Assembly: GCF_000513195.1 (NCBI RefSeq)
Contig: NZ_CBVI010000130.1
Coordinates: 1-39,586 of the forward strand
DNA length: 39,586 nucleotides
From: Bacteroides timonensis
GTDB lineage: Bacteria > Bacteroidota > Bacteroidia > Bacteroidales > Bacteroidaceae
Direction: 5' to 3'
Shown one piece after another: positions 9,164-17,721 of this stretch. Made by a program: the position numbers and the translations under genes. Below the pieces are notes generated by a model. It saw nothing but the letters and a program-made list of their open reading frames with translations. It made no database searches and had not been told where the DNA came from. Position 1 is the stretch's first letter, and every line of letters begins with the position of its first letter.

Positions 9164-9538
9164 ATGAAAAAAGTAATTTGCAGTCAGAAAGCTCCGGGAG
9201 CTATTGGTCCTTACAGCCAGGCTATCGAAGCGAATGGAATGATATTTGTATCTGGTCAATTACCTATTGATGCGACTACCGGACAGATGGCAGAAGGTGC
9301 TGAAGCACAGGCACGTCAGTCATTGGAGAACATCAAGCATATCCTTGGAGAAGCCGGTTTGACGATGGCAAATATTGTCAAGACTACTGTTTTCCTACAG
9401 GATATGTCATTGTTTGCAGATATGAATAAAGTATATGCTACCTATTTTGATGGTGATTTCCCTGCCCGTTCGGCTGTTGCAGTGAAAGCCCTGCCGAAAG
9501 ATGCTTTAGTGGAGATTGAGTGCATCGCGGTTCGCTAA
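9164..9538 (+). CDS. ridA: RidA family enamine/imine deaminase
   Basis: A 124-residue RidA (YjgF/YER057c/UK114) protein, which hydrolyses reactive enamine and imine intermediates such as 2-aminoacrylate from PLP enzymes. It has the N-terminal APGAIGPYSQA, the SGQLPID motif, and Arg102 in FPARSAVAV, the residue that binds the substrate carboxylate. The C-terminal VEIECIAV strand is complete. Its last 33 bp overlap the 3' end of the convergent folC gene, so the two mRNAs are complementary at their ends. It stands alone, with 241 bp of upstream non-coding DNA in which I see no clear promoter match. Confidence 0.95.
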   Translation: MKKVICSQKAPGAIGPYSQAIEANGMIFVSGQLPIDATTGQMAEGAEAQARQSLENIKHILGEAGLTMANIVKTTVFLQDMSLFADMNKVYATYFDGDFPARSAVAVKALPKDALVEIECIAVR

Positions 9539-10759
9539 CAAATCGGCAACAATAAAGCTACTGCCTCCCACGAAGATAAAGTCTTCCGGGAGGCTTTTTT
9601 CTTGTGCAGCCCGCACGGCAGAGGGAACATCCGGATAGCAATTTCCTTGCAATCCGGCCTCAGAGGCAAGTTGGGCAAGTTCGCTTTCAGGTAATGCACG
9701 CCTTACGCTGGCTTTTGTGAAGTAATATTCGGCTTCTTGGGGTAATAATACTAATACACCGTGTATGTCTTTGTCGTTTACCATACCTATAATCATATGT
9801 AGTTTCCGGTAAGATTGCTGTTTCAACTGCTCTGTGATATAGGTGATGCCACCTACATTGTGTCCGGTATCGCATATCAGGGTAGGGGCATCCTGCAATT
9901 TTTGCCAGCGTCCCATCAGTCCGGTCAGTTCACAAACATGGGCGAAGCCACTTCGGACAGCCTGCTCACTCAGATTGTATCCGGCTTTTCGTAGTTCTGG
10001 GATGGCTGTGAGTAACGTGCGGGTGTTCTTAGTTTGATATAACCCTTTCAGTTCACATTCCAATCCGGGGTAATCATCCTTTTCGACTTCTTCTGCAAAG
10101 AGAATGGGAGCACCTACTTCGCGAGCCTTTTTTGTAAATACAGGTTTTGTTTCAGGAGTCGTTTCTCCGATTACGACAGGTATTCCACTTTTAATGATCC
10201 CGGCTTTTTCTCCCGCTATCTTTTCTAATGTATTACCCAGGAATTGGGTATGGTCAAAACTAATATTGGTGATGATACATAGATCCGGGTATACGATATT
10301 GGTGCAATCTAGTCTTCCGCCAAGTCCTACTTCGATAACCGCTACATCTACATGTTCGTCAGCGAAATAGCGGAATGCCATAGCGGTAGTCAATTCAAAG
10401 AAAGAAGGATGCAAAGGCTCAAAAAAATCACGTTCTTTTTCTACAAACCGGACTACATATTCTTCCGGGATGGGCTGTCCGTTTATTCGGATACGTTCGC
10501 GGAAATCTACGAGGTGCGGAGATGTGTAGAGGCCTACTTGGTACCCCGCTTCCTGCAAGATAGCAGCAAGAGTGTGCGAGCATGAACCTTTGCCATTCGT
10601 ACCTCCTACATGGATACTGTGGAAGTTCCGGTGCGGGTGTCCGAAGTGTTCATCCAGTGCCAATGTATTCTCCAAACCTTCCTTGTATGCCGAACTCCCC
10701 ACCTGTTGAAACATAGGGACACTGTTATATAAGTATAATAAAGTGTTCTGATAATCCAT
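9506..10759 (-). CDS. folC: Folylpolyglutamate synthase / dihydrofolate synthase
   Basis: A 417-residue Mur-ligase-family enzyme that adds glutamate to folates (and, in bifunctional members, makes dihydrofolate). Motifs: HVGGTNGKGSCSH (P-loop, near 47-59), SPHLVDFRERIRING, the EVGLGGRLDCTN metal-binding segment, and NISFDHTQFLGNT with the conserved His. The C-terminal domain has CDTGHNVGG. It starts at 10759 below a TATCTTTG -7 element and is divergent from phoH across a palindromic promoter region. The 3' end overlaps ridA by 33 bp in convergent orientation. Confidence 0.95.
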   Translation of the reverse strand: MDYQNTLLYLYNSVPMFQQVGSSAYKEGLENTLALDEHFGHPHRNFHSIHVGGTNGKGSCSHTLAAILQEAGYQVGLYTSPHLVDFRERIRINGQPIPEEYVVRFVEKERDFFEPLHPSFFELTTAMAFRYFADEHVDVAVIEVGLGGRLDCTNIVYPDLCIITNISFDHTQFLGNTLEKIAGEKAGIIKSGIPVVIGETTPETKPVFTKKAREVGAPILFAEEVEKDDYPGLECELKGLYQTKNTRTLLTAIPELRKAGYNLSEQAVRSGFAHVCELTGLMGRWQKLQDAPTLICDTGHNVGGITYITEQLKQQSYRKLHMIIGMVNDKDIHGVLVLLPQEAEYYFTKASVRRALPESELAQLASEAGLQGNCYPDVPSAVRAAQEKSLPEDFIFVGGSSFIVADLLANRDALNLH

Positions 10760-10822
10760 CTTTTAAAATATTTAACGAGAAAGCAAACTATTCTCTCTTT
10801 TTAATTCCTATCTTAGAAGCTG

Positions 10823-10896
10823 CAAAGATAATGCAAACCGAGAGCAGAATAAAATGAACTTGTTCATTTTTTATGCCGAGGTGCAGCTTATCTTCG
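10823..10896. promoter_or_regulatory. Palindromic divergent promoter cassette (folC/phoH)
   Basis: A 70-bp imperfect palindrome centred on AAAATGAAC-TT-GTTCATTTT. Its outer left arm contains CAAAGATA (10823-10830), which on the minus strand is a perfect -7 TATCTTTG for folC. The outer right arm contains TATCTTCG (10889-10896), a one-mismatch -7 for phoH. The A/T runs at the centre sit where each -33 would be. A related copy is at 16725-16799. Confidence 0.65.
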
Positions 10897-10937
10897 CTTT
10901 GGAGGCAAATATATCAACAATTTAAATCTAAAAGAGT

Positions 10938-12263
10938 ATGGGAGCAAAGAAAAATTTTGTGATTGATACGAACGTAATCCTTCACGACTATAACTGTCTT
11001 AAGAATTTCCAAGAGAACGACATTTATCTTCCCATCGTGGTTCTTGAAGAATTGGACAAATTCAAGAAAGGGAATGAACAGATAAACTTCAATGCCCGTG
11101 AATTTCTCCGCGAGCTCGATTTAGTTACCGATGACAATCTTTTTAATAAGGGTGCTTCTCTGGGCGAAGGCCTGGGAAGTTTGTTTGTAATAGCCGGTTC
11201 GGTGGATGCTCCGGATGTGTTCGACTCATTCCCCGAGCGTATTCCCGATCATAAGATTCTGGCTGTAGTGGACTGGTTGACGCGCCAAAAGAAGGATATG
11301 AAAACCATCCTGGTGACAAAAGATGTGAACCTCCGGATGAAAGCACGTTCCATAGGCTTACTTTGCGAAGATTATATCAACGACAAGGTGATAAATGTGG
11401 ATATATTTGAAAAGTCAAATGAAGTGTTTGAGGGAATTGATCCTGCTTTGATAGACCGGATTTATTCTTCCAGAGAAGGACTGGATATCAGTGAGTTTGA
11501 TTTCAAAGATATCATCCATCCGAATGAATGTTTTATCTTGAAAAGTGACAGGAACAGTGTACTTACCCGTTACAATCCTTTTACACATTCCATTTGTCGG
11601 GTGAATAAAACAAAGAACTATGGCATTGAACCCCGGAATGCCGAACAAAGTTTTGCTTTTGAAGTGTTGACCGATCCAAACATCAAATTGGTTGCTTTGA
11701 CAGGTAAAGCCGGTACAGGAAAAACATTGTTGGCTCTGGCAGCTGCCCTTAGTCAAATGAATGACTATAAGCAGATTTTGCTGGCGCGTCCGATTGTTGC
11801 TTTATCCAATAAAGACATCGGTTTCCTGCCGGGTGATGCCAAAGAAAAGGTAGCTCCTTACATGCAACCCTTGTTTGATAATCTGAATGTGATCAAACGT
11901 CAGTTTGCTTCTAACTCAACAGAGGTAAAACGTTTGGAAGATATGCAGAAAAGTGAGCAACTGGTTATTGAAGCATTAGCTTTCATCCGTGGACGTAGTT
12001 TGAGTGAAACTTATTGCATTATTGATGAAGCACAAAACTTGACTCCGCATGAGATAAAAACTATCATAACCCGTGCGGGTGAGGGTACGAAAATGGTGTT
12101 TACCGGTGATATCCAACAGATAGACCAACCTTATCTCGACAGTCAGTCCAATGGCTTGGTCTACATGATTGACCGTATGAAAGATCAGAACCTTTTTGCT
12201 CACGTGAATTTGTTAAAAGGAGAGCGTAGCCAATTAAGCGAATTAGCAAGTAATTTGATGTAA
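10938..12263 (+). CDS. PIN domain/PhoH-type ATPase (PhoH2-like)
   Basis: A 441-residue fusion of a PIN ribonuclease domain and a PhoH ATPase. The PIN part (about 5-150) has the acidic residues FVIDTNVILHD, the LEELDKFKKG segment and LVTKDVNLRMKA. The ATPase part (about 230-441) has Walker A GKAGTGKT at 256-263, the LARPIV segment, Walker B CIIDEAQNLTP and sensor VFTGDIQQID. Such PhoH2 proteins are thought to be RNA helicase/RNases; the substrate is unknown. A very strong hairpin terminator ends the unit at 12287-12325. Confidence 0.93.
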   Translation: MGAKKNFVIDTNVILHDYNCLKNFQENDIYLPIVVLEELDKFKKGNEQINFNAREFLRELDLVTDDNLFNKGASLGEGLGSLFVIAGSVDAPDVFDSFPERIPDHKILAVVDWLTRQKKDMKTILVTKDVNLRMKARSIGLLCEDYINDKVINVDIFEKSNEVFEGIDPALIDRIYSSREGLDISEFDFKDIIHPNECFILKSDRNSVLTRYNPFTHSICRVNKTKNYGIEPRNAEQSFAFEVLTDPNIKLVALTGKAGTGKTLLALAAALSQMNDYKQILLARPIVALSNKDIGFLPGDAKEKVAPYMQPLFDNLNVIKRQFASNSTEVKRLEDMQKSEQLVIEALAFIRGRSLSETYCIIDEAQNLTPHEIKTIITRAGEGTKMVFTGDIQQIDQPYLDSQSNGLVYMIDRMKDQNLFAHVNLLKGERSQLSELASNLM

Positions 12264-12286
12264 CAGAGCTTTATAAGTCGTAAATA

Positions 12287-12325
12287 TGGTGGCAAAGTTA
12301 TACCTGTAACTTTGCCACCATTTAA
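12287..12325 (+). terminator. Perfect 14-bp stem terminator after phoH-like gene
   Basis: TGGTGGCAAAGTTA (12287-12300) and TAACTTTGCCACCA (12307-12320) are perfect complements with a 6-nt loop, followed by TTTAATTTTA. Confidence 0.85.
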
Positions 12326-12350
12326 TTTTATCACACATTTTTATCTTTTT

Positions 12351-12384
12351 CTTGTCTTATTTGATAAAAAATGATGTATCTTTG
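12351..12384 (+). promoter_or_regulatory. Promoter for the UDP-sugar dehydratase gene
   Basis: TATCTTTG at 12377-12384 is a perfect -7; CTTG at 12351-12354 is a partial -33 at 22 bp. It would start transcription about 25 bp before the ATG at 12414. Confidence 0.55.
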
Positions 12385-12413
12385 CCTCGCCTAGAACAAA
12401 ACTGTCAAACGAA

Positions 12414-14321
12414 ATGAAACATAAAATTTTTCATCGGTACCTTTCAGCAAAGGTATTGCCGATTTGGACTATTCTGTTGATCGATGTATTGATAATCGTC
12501 GTATCCAGCTTATTGGCTTATGCGCTTCGATATGATTTCAGGAGTATTTTCATGGAATCCTCTACCATTGACAAAACGGTTGTGTGGACGGTCATTGTCA
12601 ACTTAGTCTTCTTTAGGGTGTTCCGCACCTATTCCAACGTATTGCGCTTTTCTTCGTTTATAGACATTATGCGCATTTTTGTTTCATTGACGGTGTCTTA
12701 TGCACTGTTAATGATTTCGAGTGTGCTTTTGGCAAGTTATCTGGATATTCGTCTGGCACCTGTGAGTGTGCTGTTTATGGCGTATATCATTAGCTTTGCC
12801 ATTATGTCTTGCTCACGTATAGTTGTGAAGATGTTCTATGAACTTCTGAATTTTGATGGAAGTCATAGTGCCAACGTCTTTATATATGGTGCTAAGGAAG
12901 CGGGAGTGAATATTGCGAAAGCGTTGCGCGTCAACCTGCGCAATCACTATCGTCTGCGTGGTTTCATAGCGGATGAGCCGGAACTGATTAATAAGGTGAT
13001 GATGGGCGTAAAGGTATTCCCGAATGACGAGTCTCTGATTGATGTATTGAATGACCGCGATGTGCATACAATTATTATTTCGCCGGCCAAAATGGAAGAA
13101 CTGAAGAAGTCTGATATGGCCGATCGTCTTCTTGAACACAACATCAAGCTTATGACTGCACCTCCTTTGAGCGAGTGGAGCGGACAGACTTTGAACCGTA
13201 CTCAGTTGAAAGAAATTCAGATTGAAGATCTTCTGCAACGCGATCCTATTGAAATAGATATTCATAAGGTAGCTTCCCATCTTGAAGGAAAGCGCGTAAT
13301 GATTACCGGTGCTGCCGGTTCTATCGGTAGCGAAATAATGCGTCAGGTAGCTTCCTTCAATCCTTATAAGCTAATTCTGGTAGATCAGGCGGAGACTCCG
13401 TTGCATGATATCCGTCTGGAATTGCAGGATCGTTGGCGTGACATTGATGCAGAGACTATTATTGCGGATATTTCCAATGCTACGCGTATGGAAGATATCT
13501 TCAAGGAATACCAACCGCAATACATTTTCCATGCAGCGGCTTATAAGCATGTGCCGATGATGGAAGATAATGTTTCCGAGTCCATTCAGATCAATGTGTT
13601 CGGTACGCGTACACTGGCTGATCTGGCTGTAAAATACGGTGCTGAGAAGTTTGTAATGATCTCTACGGATAAGGCTGTAAATCCGACCAATGTAATGGGA
13701 TGTTCCAAGCGTATCTGTGAGATTTATGTGCAGTCTTTAGCTAAGAAACTCCAGCAGGAAGGCAGACATACAACGCAATTCATTACGACACGTTTCGGTA
13801 ATGTGTTGGGCTCTAATGGTTCGGTAATCCCACGTTTCCGCGACCAGATTCAACGCGGTGGTCCTGTAACAGTGACACATCCTGAAATTATCCGTTATTT
13901 CATGACTATTCCCGAAGCTTGCCGTCTGGTACTTGAAGCCGGTAGCATGGGTAATGGCGGTGAGATTTATATCTTTGATATGGGTAAACCGGTGAAGATT
14001 GTGGATCTTGCCAAGCGTATGATCAGCCTTTCCGGACGTACGGATGTGAAGATTGAGTTCACCGGATTGCGTCATGGTGAAAAACTGTATGAAGAATTGC
14101 TGAATGTGAAAGAGCTGACAAAGCCGACTTATCATGAGAAGATTATGATTGCTACAGTTCGCGAATATGATTATGATGAGGTGAAGCAACGCATTCAGAA
14201 GTTGATAGAGGTTAGTTACACGTATGATCAGATGAAGATTGTAGCGGCCATGAAGGATATTGTTCCTGAGTTTATCAGCAAGAATTCATGCTTTGAAGCC
14301 TTGGATAAGAAACCCGAATAA
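12414..14321 (+). CDS. Membrane UDP-sugar 4,6-dehydratase (CapD/WbpM/PglF type)
   Basis: A 635-residue polysaccharide biosynthesis protein. Four N-terminal membrane segments (about 18-38, 57-72, 88-108, 115-135) are followed by a Rossmann-like CoA-binding domain (about 150-270) and a C-terminal short-chain dehydrogenase domain. The last has the NAD-binding GAAGSIG at 299-305 and the STDKAVNPTNVMGCSKR segment, where Met replaces the usual catalytic Tyr, as in WbpM/PglF enzymes. The predicted reaction is conversion of UDP-GlcNAc to the 4-keto-6-deoxy sugar at the inner membrane, for capsule or O-antigen sugars. It stands alone, not in a capsule locus, so it may supply a shared precursor. Confidence 0.92.
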   Translation: MKHKIFHRYLSAKVLPIWTILLIDVLIIVVSSLLAYALRYDFRSIFMESSTIDKTVVWTVIVNLVFFRVFRTYSNVLRFSSFIDIMRIFVSLTVSYALLMISSVLLASYLDIRLAPVSVLFMAYIISFAIMSCSRIVVKMFYELLNFDGSHSANVFIYGAKEAGVNIAKALRVNLRNHYRLRGFIADEPELINKVMMGVKVFPNDESLIDVLNDRDVHTIIISPAKMEELKKSDMADRLLEHNIKLMTAPPLSEWSGQTLNRTQLKEIQIEDLLQRDPIEIDIHKVASHLEGKRVMITGAAGSIGSEIMRQVASFNPYKLILVDQAETPLHDIRLELQDRWRDIDAETIIADISNATRMEDIFKEYQPQYIFHAAAYKHVPMMEDNVSESIQINVFGTRTLADLAVKYGAEKFVMISTDKAVNPTNVMGCSKRICEIYVQSLAKKLQQEGRHTTQFITTRFGNVLGSNGSVIPRFRDQIQRGGPVTVTHPEIIRYFMTIPEACRLVLEAGSMGNGGEIYIFDMGKPVKIVDLAKRMISLSGRTDVKIEFTGLRHGEKLYEELLNVKELTKPTYHEKIMIATVREYDYDEVKQRIQKLIEVSYTYDQMKIVAAMKDIVPEFISKNSCFEALDKKPE

Positions 14322-14357
14322 AGAAAAAGTTCCTCTGTAAAGGAAACGCCAATATAT

Positions 14358-14416
14358 GTAATGCCCCGTAACAATATATGTTAGATATGCTAACAATATA
14401 TGTTACGGGGCATTAC
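14358..14416. terminator. 27-bp stem hairpin between convergent genes
   Basis: The arms at 14358-14384 and 14390-14416 are complementary except for a slipped AT-rich centre (CAATATATG). The GC-rich GTAATGCCCCGTAAC ends are perfect. It lies between convergent genes ending at 14321 and 14445 and can act for both. Confidence 0.75.
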
Positions 14417-14444
14417 TTATAATGATATGTTGTGTGGTTCCTGT

Positions 14445-15422
14445 TTATTTTTTGCTGGAGAAATATTTCATGAACTGAGTACGTTCGAAGGTATTTACTC
14501 CATTCAAGTCGCTGACATTCAGCATTCCCTTGAATTGAGGAATGTTTTCCATGCCTTTGCGATCCATCCATAAGTTCAGGAAGTGGATATATTCTCCTGC
14601 AAGGGCATAGCTGTTCTGGTAGAATGCACTGCAGATTTCTACCGCTGAAGCTCCTGCCAAAATTGCTTTCACAATACCTTCGGGAGAGTGAATACCGCCC
14701 GATGCTGCATAATCCAGCTTATTCACAGCTGCGGAAGCAATACCGATCCAGCGTAAGGCTTTAGCCAGGTCAGCTCCTGTGCTGAATACATTTCCTGAGA
14801 TTTGCTTCATCTTTTCGATATCAATATCCGGTTGATAGAAGCGGTTGAATAATACCACGGCAGCTGCTCCGTTGGCATATAACTGATCTATCAGAGCTAT
14901 CGGATTAGTCAGGTTATCACCCAGCTTCATGATGACCGGAATACGTACCGTCTTTTTGATGTGGCTGAGAATATCAATATGGCGTTGTTCGAATGAACCG
15001 TAATTGTATTGCATATCTGTCTGGAGAGCCAGGATATTGATTTCTATAGCATCAGCTCCTGCCGCTTCCATTTGTTGCGCAAATCCTACCCATTCAGCAT
15101 CCTGATAGCAGTTTATGCTGGCAATAACAGGAATGGGGCATACTTTTTTAGTATCCTTAATCAGTTCCAGATACTCTGACAGTTTATGTTGGCGGACGTA
15201 TTCTACCAAATAATCACTGCCTTCAGGATACATATTCGGATCTCCCAGCCAGTCAGCTTCCAACATGATCTGCTCTTCAAAAAGAGATTTCAGAACAATG
15301 GCACCGACACCGGCTTCATAGAATTTCTGATTTTTTTCAGCACTATCAGTTAAACCTGAGCTGCTGACGATAATCGGGTTTCTTAATTCTAACCCGGCAA
15401 AAGTAGTTTTTAATGTTGCCAT
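14445..15422 (-). CDS. Dihydroorotate dehydrogenase-like FMN protein
   Basis: A 325-residue TIM-barrel flavoprotein of the dihydroorotate dehydrogenase superfamily, starting MATLKTTFAGLELRNPI at 15422; the upstream in-frame ATG at 15467 would overlap the yggS end and is less likely. It has the family's opening FAGLELRNPIIVSSSGLT, PVIASINCYQDAEW, and the phosphate-binding end with YAASGGIHSPEGIVKAILAGASAVEI. It lacks clear matches to pyrimidine-pathway PyrD signatures, so it is probably a paralogue of unknown substrate, as is usual for this Bacteroides gene. It follows yggS on the same strand by 25 bp. Confidence 0.85.
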   Translation of the reverse strand: MATLKTTFAGLELRNPIIVSSSGLTDSAEKNQKFYEAGVGAIVLKSLFEEQIMLEADWLGDPNMYPEGSDYLVEYVRQHKLSEYLELIKDTKKVCPIPVIASINCYQDAEWVGFAQQMEAAGADAIEINILALQTDMQYNYGSFEQRHIDILSHIKKTVRIPVIMKLGDNLTNPIALIDQLYANGAAAVVLFNRFYQPDIDIEKMKQISGNVFSTGADLAKALRWIGIASAAVNKLDYAASGGIHSPEGIVKAILAGASAVEICSAFYQNSYALAGEYIHFLNLWMDRKGMENIPQFKGMLNVSDLNGVNTFERTQFMKYFSSKK

Positions 15423-15447
15423 GGTAATAATGTTTAATGAATAATGA

Positions 15448-16116
15448 TTAATACGTTCTGTCTCCAAAGATTTTGCTTCCTACGCGTATCAGAGTACTTC
15501 CAGCAGCAATAGCTTGGTGATAATCGTGGGACATTCCCATGGACAACTCCCGAAAAGCCTCCGTGTCGGCAAACCATGAGTCTTTCACTTCTTTGAAGAA
15601 GCTACTTAATGAACAAAATTCCTTCTCTATTTGTTCATTGTCGTCTGTATTTGTTGCCATACCCATCAGACCGCATAATTGTATGTTACTGAGAGTTTTC
15701 CATTCACCGGCTGCTAACATTTCCCGACATTCGCCAAAACTAAAACCAAATTTGGTTTCTTCTTCTGCAATGTGCAGTTGCAACAGGCAGTTGACTACTT
15801 TTCCGGCTTTTGCAGCTTGCTTATTGACTTCTACAAGGAGTTTGTATGAGTCAATTCCGTGGATCAGAGCCACGTAGGGCACGATAAACTTGATTTTATT
15901 GGTTTGCAGATGCCCGATAAAGTGCCATTCAATGTCTTTGGGAAGACTTTCGTACTTGGCAGTCATTTCCTGCACTTTGCTTTCTCCGAATATTCGTTGT
16001 CCGGTGCGATAGGCTTCTTCTATCGCTTCATTGGGGTGAAATTTGGAGACAGCTACCAGTCGCACCCCATCAGGCAGTTCGCTTAGCACTTGTTGAAGAT
16101 TCTCTGCAATATTCAT
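15448..16116 (-). CDS. YggS family PLP homeostasis protein
   Basis: A 222-residue alanine-racemase-fold protein that binds pyridoxal 5'-phosphate and buffers B6 and amino-acid pools. The PLP lysine is Lys25 in LVAVSKFHP. Other family motifs are FGESKVQE, WHFIGHLQTNK, and the C-terminal SMGMSHDYHQAIAAGST and IRVGSKIFGDR. Complete. It is the first gene of a two-gene minus-strand unit with the DHOD-like gene. Confidence 0.94.
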   Translation of the reverse strand: MNIAENLQQVLSELPDGVRLVAVSKFHPNEAIEEAYRTGQRIFGESKVQEMTAKYESLPKDIEWHFIGHLQTNKIKFIVPYVALIHGIDSYKLLVEVNKQAAKAGKVVNCLLQLHIAEEETKFGFSFGECREMLAAGEWKTLSNIQLCGLMGMATNTDDNEQIEKEFCSLSSFFKEVKDSWFADTEAFRELSMGMSHDYHQAIAAGSTLIRVGSKIFGDRTY

Positions 16117-16143
16117 GATTAGAAAATTGAAATATGAAATTCA

Positions 16144-16192
16144 AAAGTTGAAGATCAAAGCGTTCTGTATTTACGCTAATCACTTCAACTTT
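16144..16192. repeat. Short-period intergenic hairpin
   Basis: AAAGTTGAAG (16144-16153) and CTTCAACTTT (16183-16192) are exact complements flanking a 29-nt loop, within a longer GAAATTCAA/TTGAAA-type low-complexity region between the DUF4494 gene and yggS. Confidence 0.55.
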
Positions 16193-16206
16193 CAATTCTC
16201 AAAAGA

Positions 16207-16671
16207 TTAAACTTCCGGTTTGTCATTGGGTTCCGCACTATACGGATATACATCCATAAGGGGTGTTTCGGATACTAAAGCAATCTGGTAATCCGCCATC
16301 GTACCCTTCATGCCTTCATCCAGTTTCTTAACAGCATCGCGCAAGTCGGCAGCTTGTACCAATACCTGAGTGGATGTTTTCTTTTCAGCTCCACTCTTTT
16401 CGTCCAGAGTAATAAAGATCAGTTTACACTTGAACCAGCGGTCGGCGGCCTCTTCTTCGCTGGGGAATAATTCGCTATAGTTGGCACGTTTGATGTCTGA
16501 TACTGTAAATTTGCCTGAAATAAACGGTGTCATTTCTTCAATGATGCGTGCTTCCGCTTCCGTAAAGCTGAGTGCGTCCACCAGATAAGGTTCTGTAACT
16601 TTCTTGTTCATACCGTTTTCCATTACTTTTTCGTAACGGATCTTGCACTCAAACCATGTATGCATTGCCAT
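16207..16671 (-). CDS. DUF4494 family protein
   Basis: A 154-residue soluble protein of the DUF4494 family, confined mainly to Bacteroidota and of unknown function. It opens with the family's conserved MHTWFECKIRYEK and has PYLVDALSFTEAEARIIEEM. There is no signal or membrane segment. Its promoter lies in the palindrome at 16725-16799, which provides a perfect TATCTTTG -7 on the minus strand. Confidence 0.85.
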   Translation of the reverse strand: MAMHTWFECKIRYEKVMENGMNKKVTEPYLVDALSFTEAEARIIEEMTPFISGKFTVSDIKRANYSELFPSEEEAADRWFKCKLIFITLDEKSGAEKKTSTQVLVQAADLRDAVKKLDEGMKGTMADYQIALVSETPLMDVYPYSAEPNDKPEV

Positions 16672-16724
16672 AATTCCTTTGTTTTTTTAATTATGAATTT
16701 ATATTCTTGTTATAAAACTGACTA

Positions 16725-16799
16725 CAAAGATAATGCAATTTGAGTGCATAACTTTCATGCTCGCATGAAAAAGTTATGCTGAAATGCAGCTTATCTTCT
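16725..16799. promoter_or_regulatory. Palindromic promoter cassette, second copy
   Basis: About 35-bp arms (AAGATAATGCAA... and ...TGCAGCTTATCTT) meet at a CATGCTCGCATG centre. The left arm holds CAAAGATA (16725-16732), a perfect minus-strand -7 for the DUF4494 gene. It shares outer arms with 10823-10896 while the centre differs. Confidence 0.65.
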
Positions 16800-16800
16800 C

Positions 16801-17055
16801 TAAAGATAAACGAAAAAAGGGGAATTTGTTCGATAGAAAAGAAAGAAGATTTTTTATTGTTTCTTTTTATGACTAGCTTTTCATCCTTGAAAATGTACTT
16901 CTACATAATTTGTCTCATAGTATCAGAAATATGTGTTGTCAAATAAAAGAGTCTAAACAGAGGCAATCGCCTGTATATCATTGATTGGAGGTAGTGTGAT
17001 ATCTCGCTGTTATTGCTGTTCTTTGGCGCGTTAAACCTATAAAAACAACAAAATT
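16801..17055. other. Gene-free AT-rich leader of the invertase gene
   Basis: I see no gene, convincing promoter consensus, or clear invertible pair of repeats here. The region is A/T-rich and contains only short purine/pyrimidine inverted repeats (e.g. around 16837-16870). Confidence 0.5.
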
Positions 17056-17646
17056 ATGGTAGTAGCTTATTTAAGAGTAAGTACAGAAAAACAATTTCTG
17101 GCTAATCAACGTGAAGAACTTCTGCGTTTTGCAGAGAAGAATGGATTGCAGATTGACAAGTGGTACACCGAAACGGTGAGTGGTAGTGTGAGAAGCAAAG
17201 ACCGGAAGTTGTCGGGGGTATTGAATCGGATGCAAAAAGGTGATTCGCTGATTGTAACGGAAATTTCAAGGTTGAGCCGTACAATGTTGGAAATCATGAC
17301 GATTCTTAATTCTTGTATCAAGAAAGAAATTGTTCTGTACAGCACAAAAGAGGGGTATGTATTTCAAAATGACATGAACAGCAAGGTATTGGGGTTCGCA
17401 TTCGGATTAATGGCAGAGATAGAACGTAATCTGATTTCCATGCGAACAAAAGAAGCATTGGCAAGGCGCAGGCAAGAGGGGGTAAAACTGGGACGAAAGA
17501 AAGGAACCTGTCCTGCTATGAGGGTACTTCGTGAGAACAAAAGGCGTTTGATAAGAGATGCTCAACGAGGTGTTTCCTGTTCGGAGCTGGCTCGTCAGAT
17601 GGGAGTATCCCGAACTACTATGCATCGTTTCCTGAAGTGTAACTAA
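17056..17646 (+). CDS. Mpi-type serine DNA invertase
   Basis: A 196-residue small serine recombinase. The catalytic domain has the nucleophile Ser9 in AYLRVSTEKQ, EISRLSRTMLEI with the active-site arginines, and the GLMAEIERNLISMRTKEAL helix E region. The last 45 residues form a resolvase-type HTH (GVSCSELARQMGVSRTTMHRFL). It closely resembles the B. fragilis global invertase Mpi, which flips promoters of capsule loci. No target inversion site is evident next to the gene, so action in trans is likely. Its 3' hairpin separates it from the convergent HdeD-like gene. Confidence 0.9.
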   Translation: MVVAYLRVSTEKQFLANQREELLRFAEKNGLQIDKWYTETVSGSVRSKDRKLSGVLNRMQKGDSLIVTEISRLSRTMLEIMTILNSCIKKEIVLYSTKEGYVFQNDMNSKVLGFAFGLMAEIERNLISMRTKEALARRRQEGVKLGRKKGTCPAMRVLRENKRRLIRDAQRGVSCSELARQMGVSRTTMHRFLKCN

Positions 17647-17647
17647 T

Positions 17648-17702
17648 GAGAAAACGAGTTGACAAGTTCCTGTTTCCAGGCACTTTAGTCAACTCGTTTC
17701 TC
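17648..17702. terminator. Hairpin between convergent invertase and HdeD-like genes
   Basis: GAGAAAACGAGTTGAC (17648-17663) pairs with GTCAACTCGTTTCTC (17688-17702), with further imperfect pairing AAGTTCCTG/CAGGCACTT inside. Confidence 0.7.
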
Positions 17703-17721
17703 CGGGCAGTGGAATTCTTAA

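Noticed and set aside
16801..17055. Possible invertible promoter beside the invertase
   Set aside because: I found no pair of inverted repeats flanking a promoter; only short A/T-rich complementary stretches.
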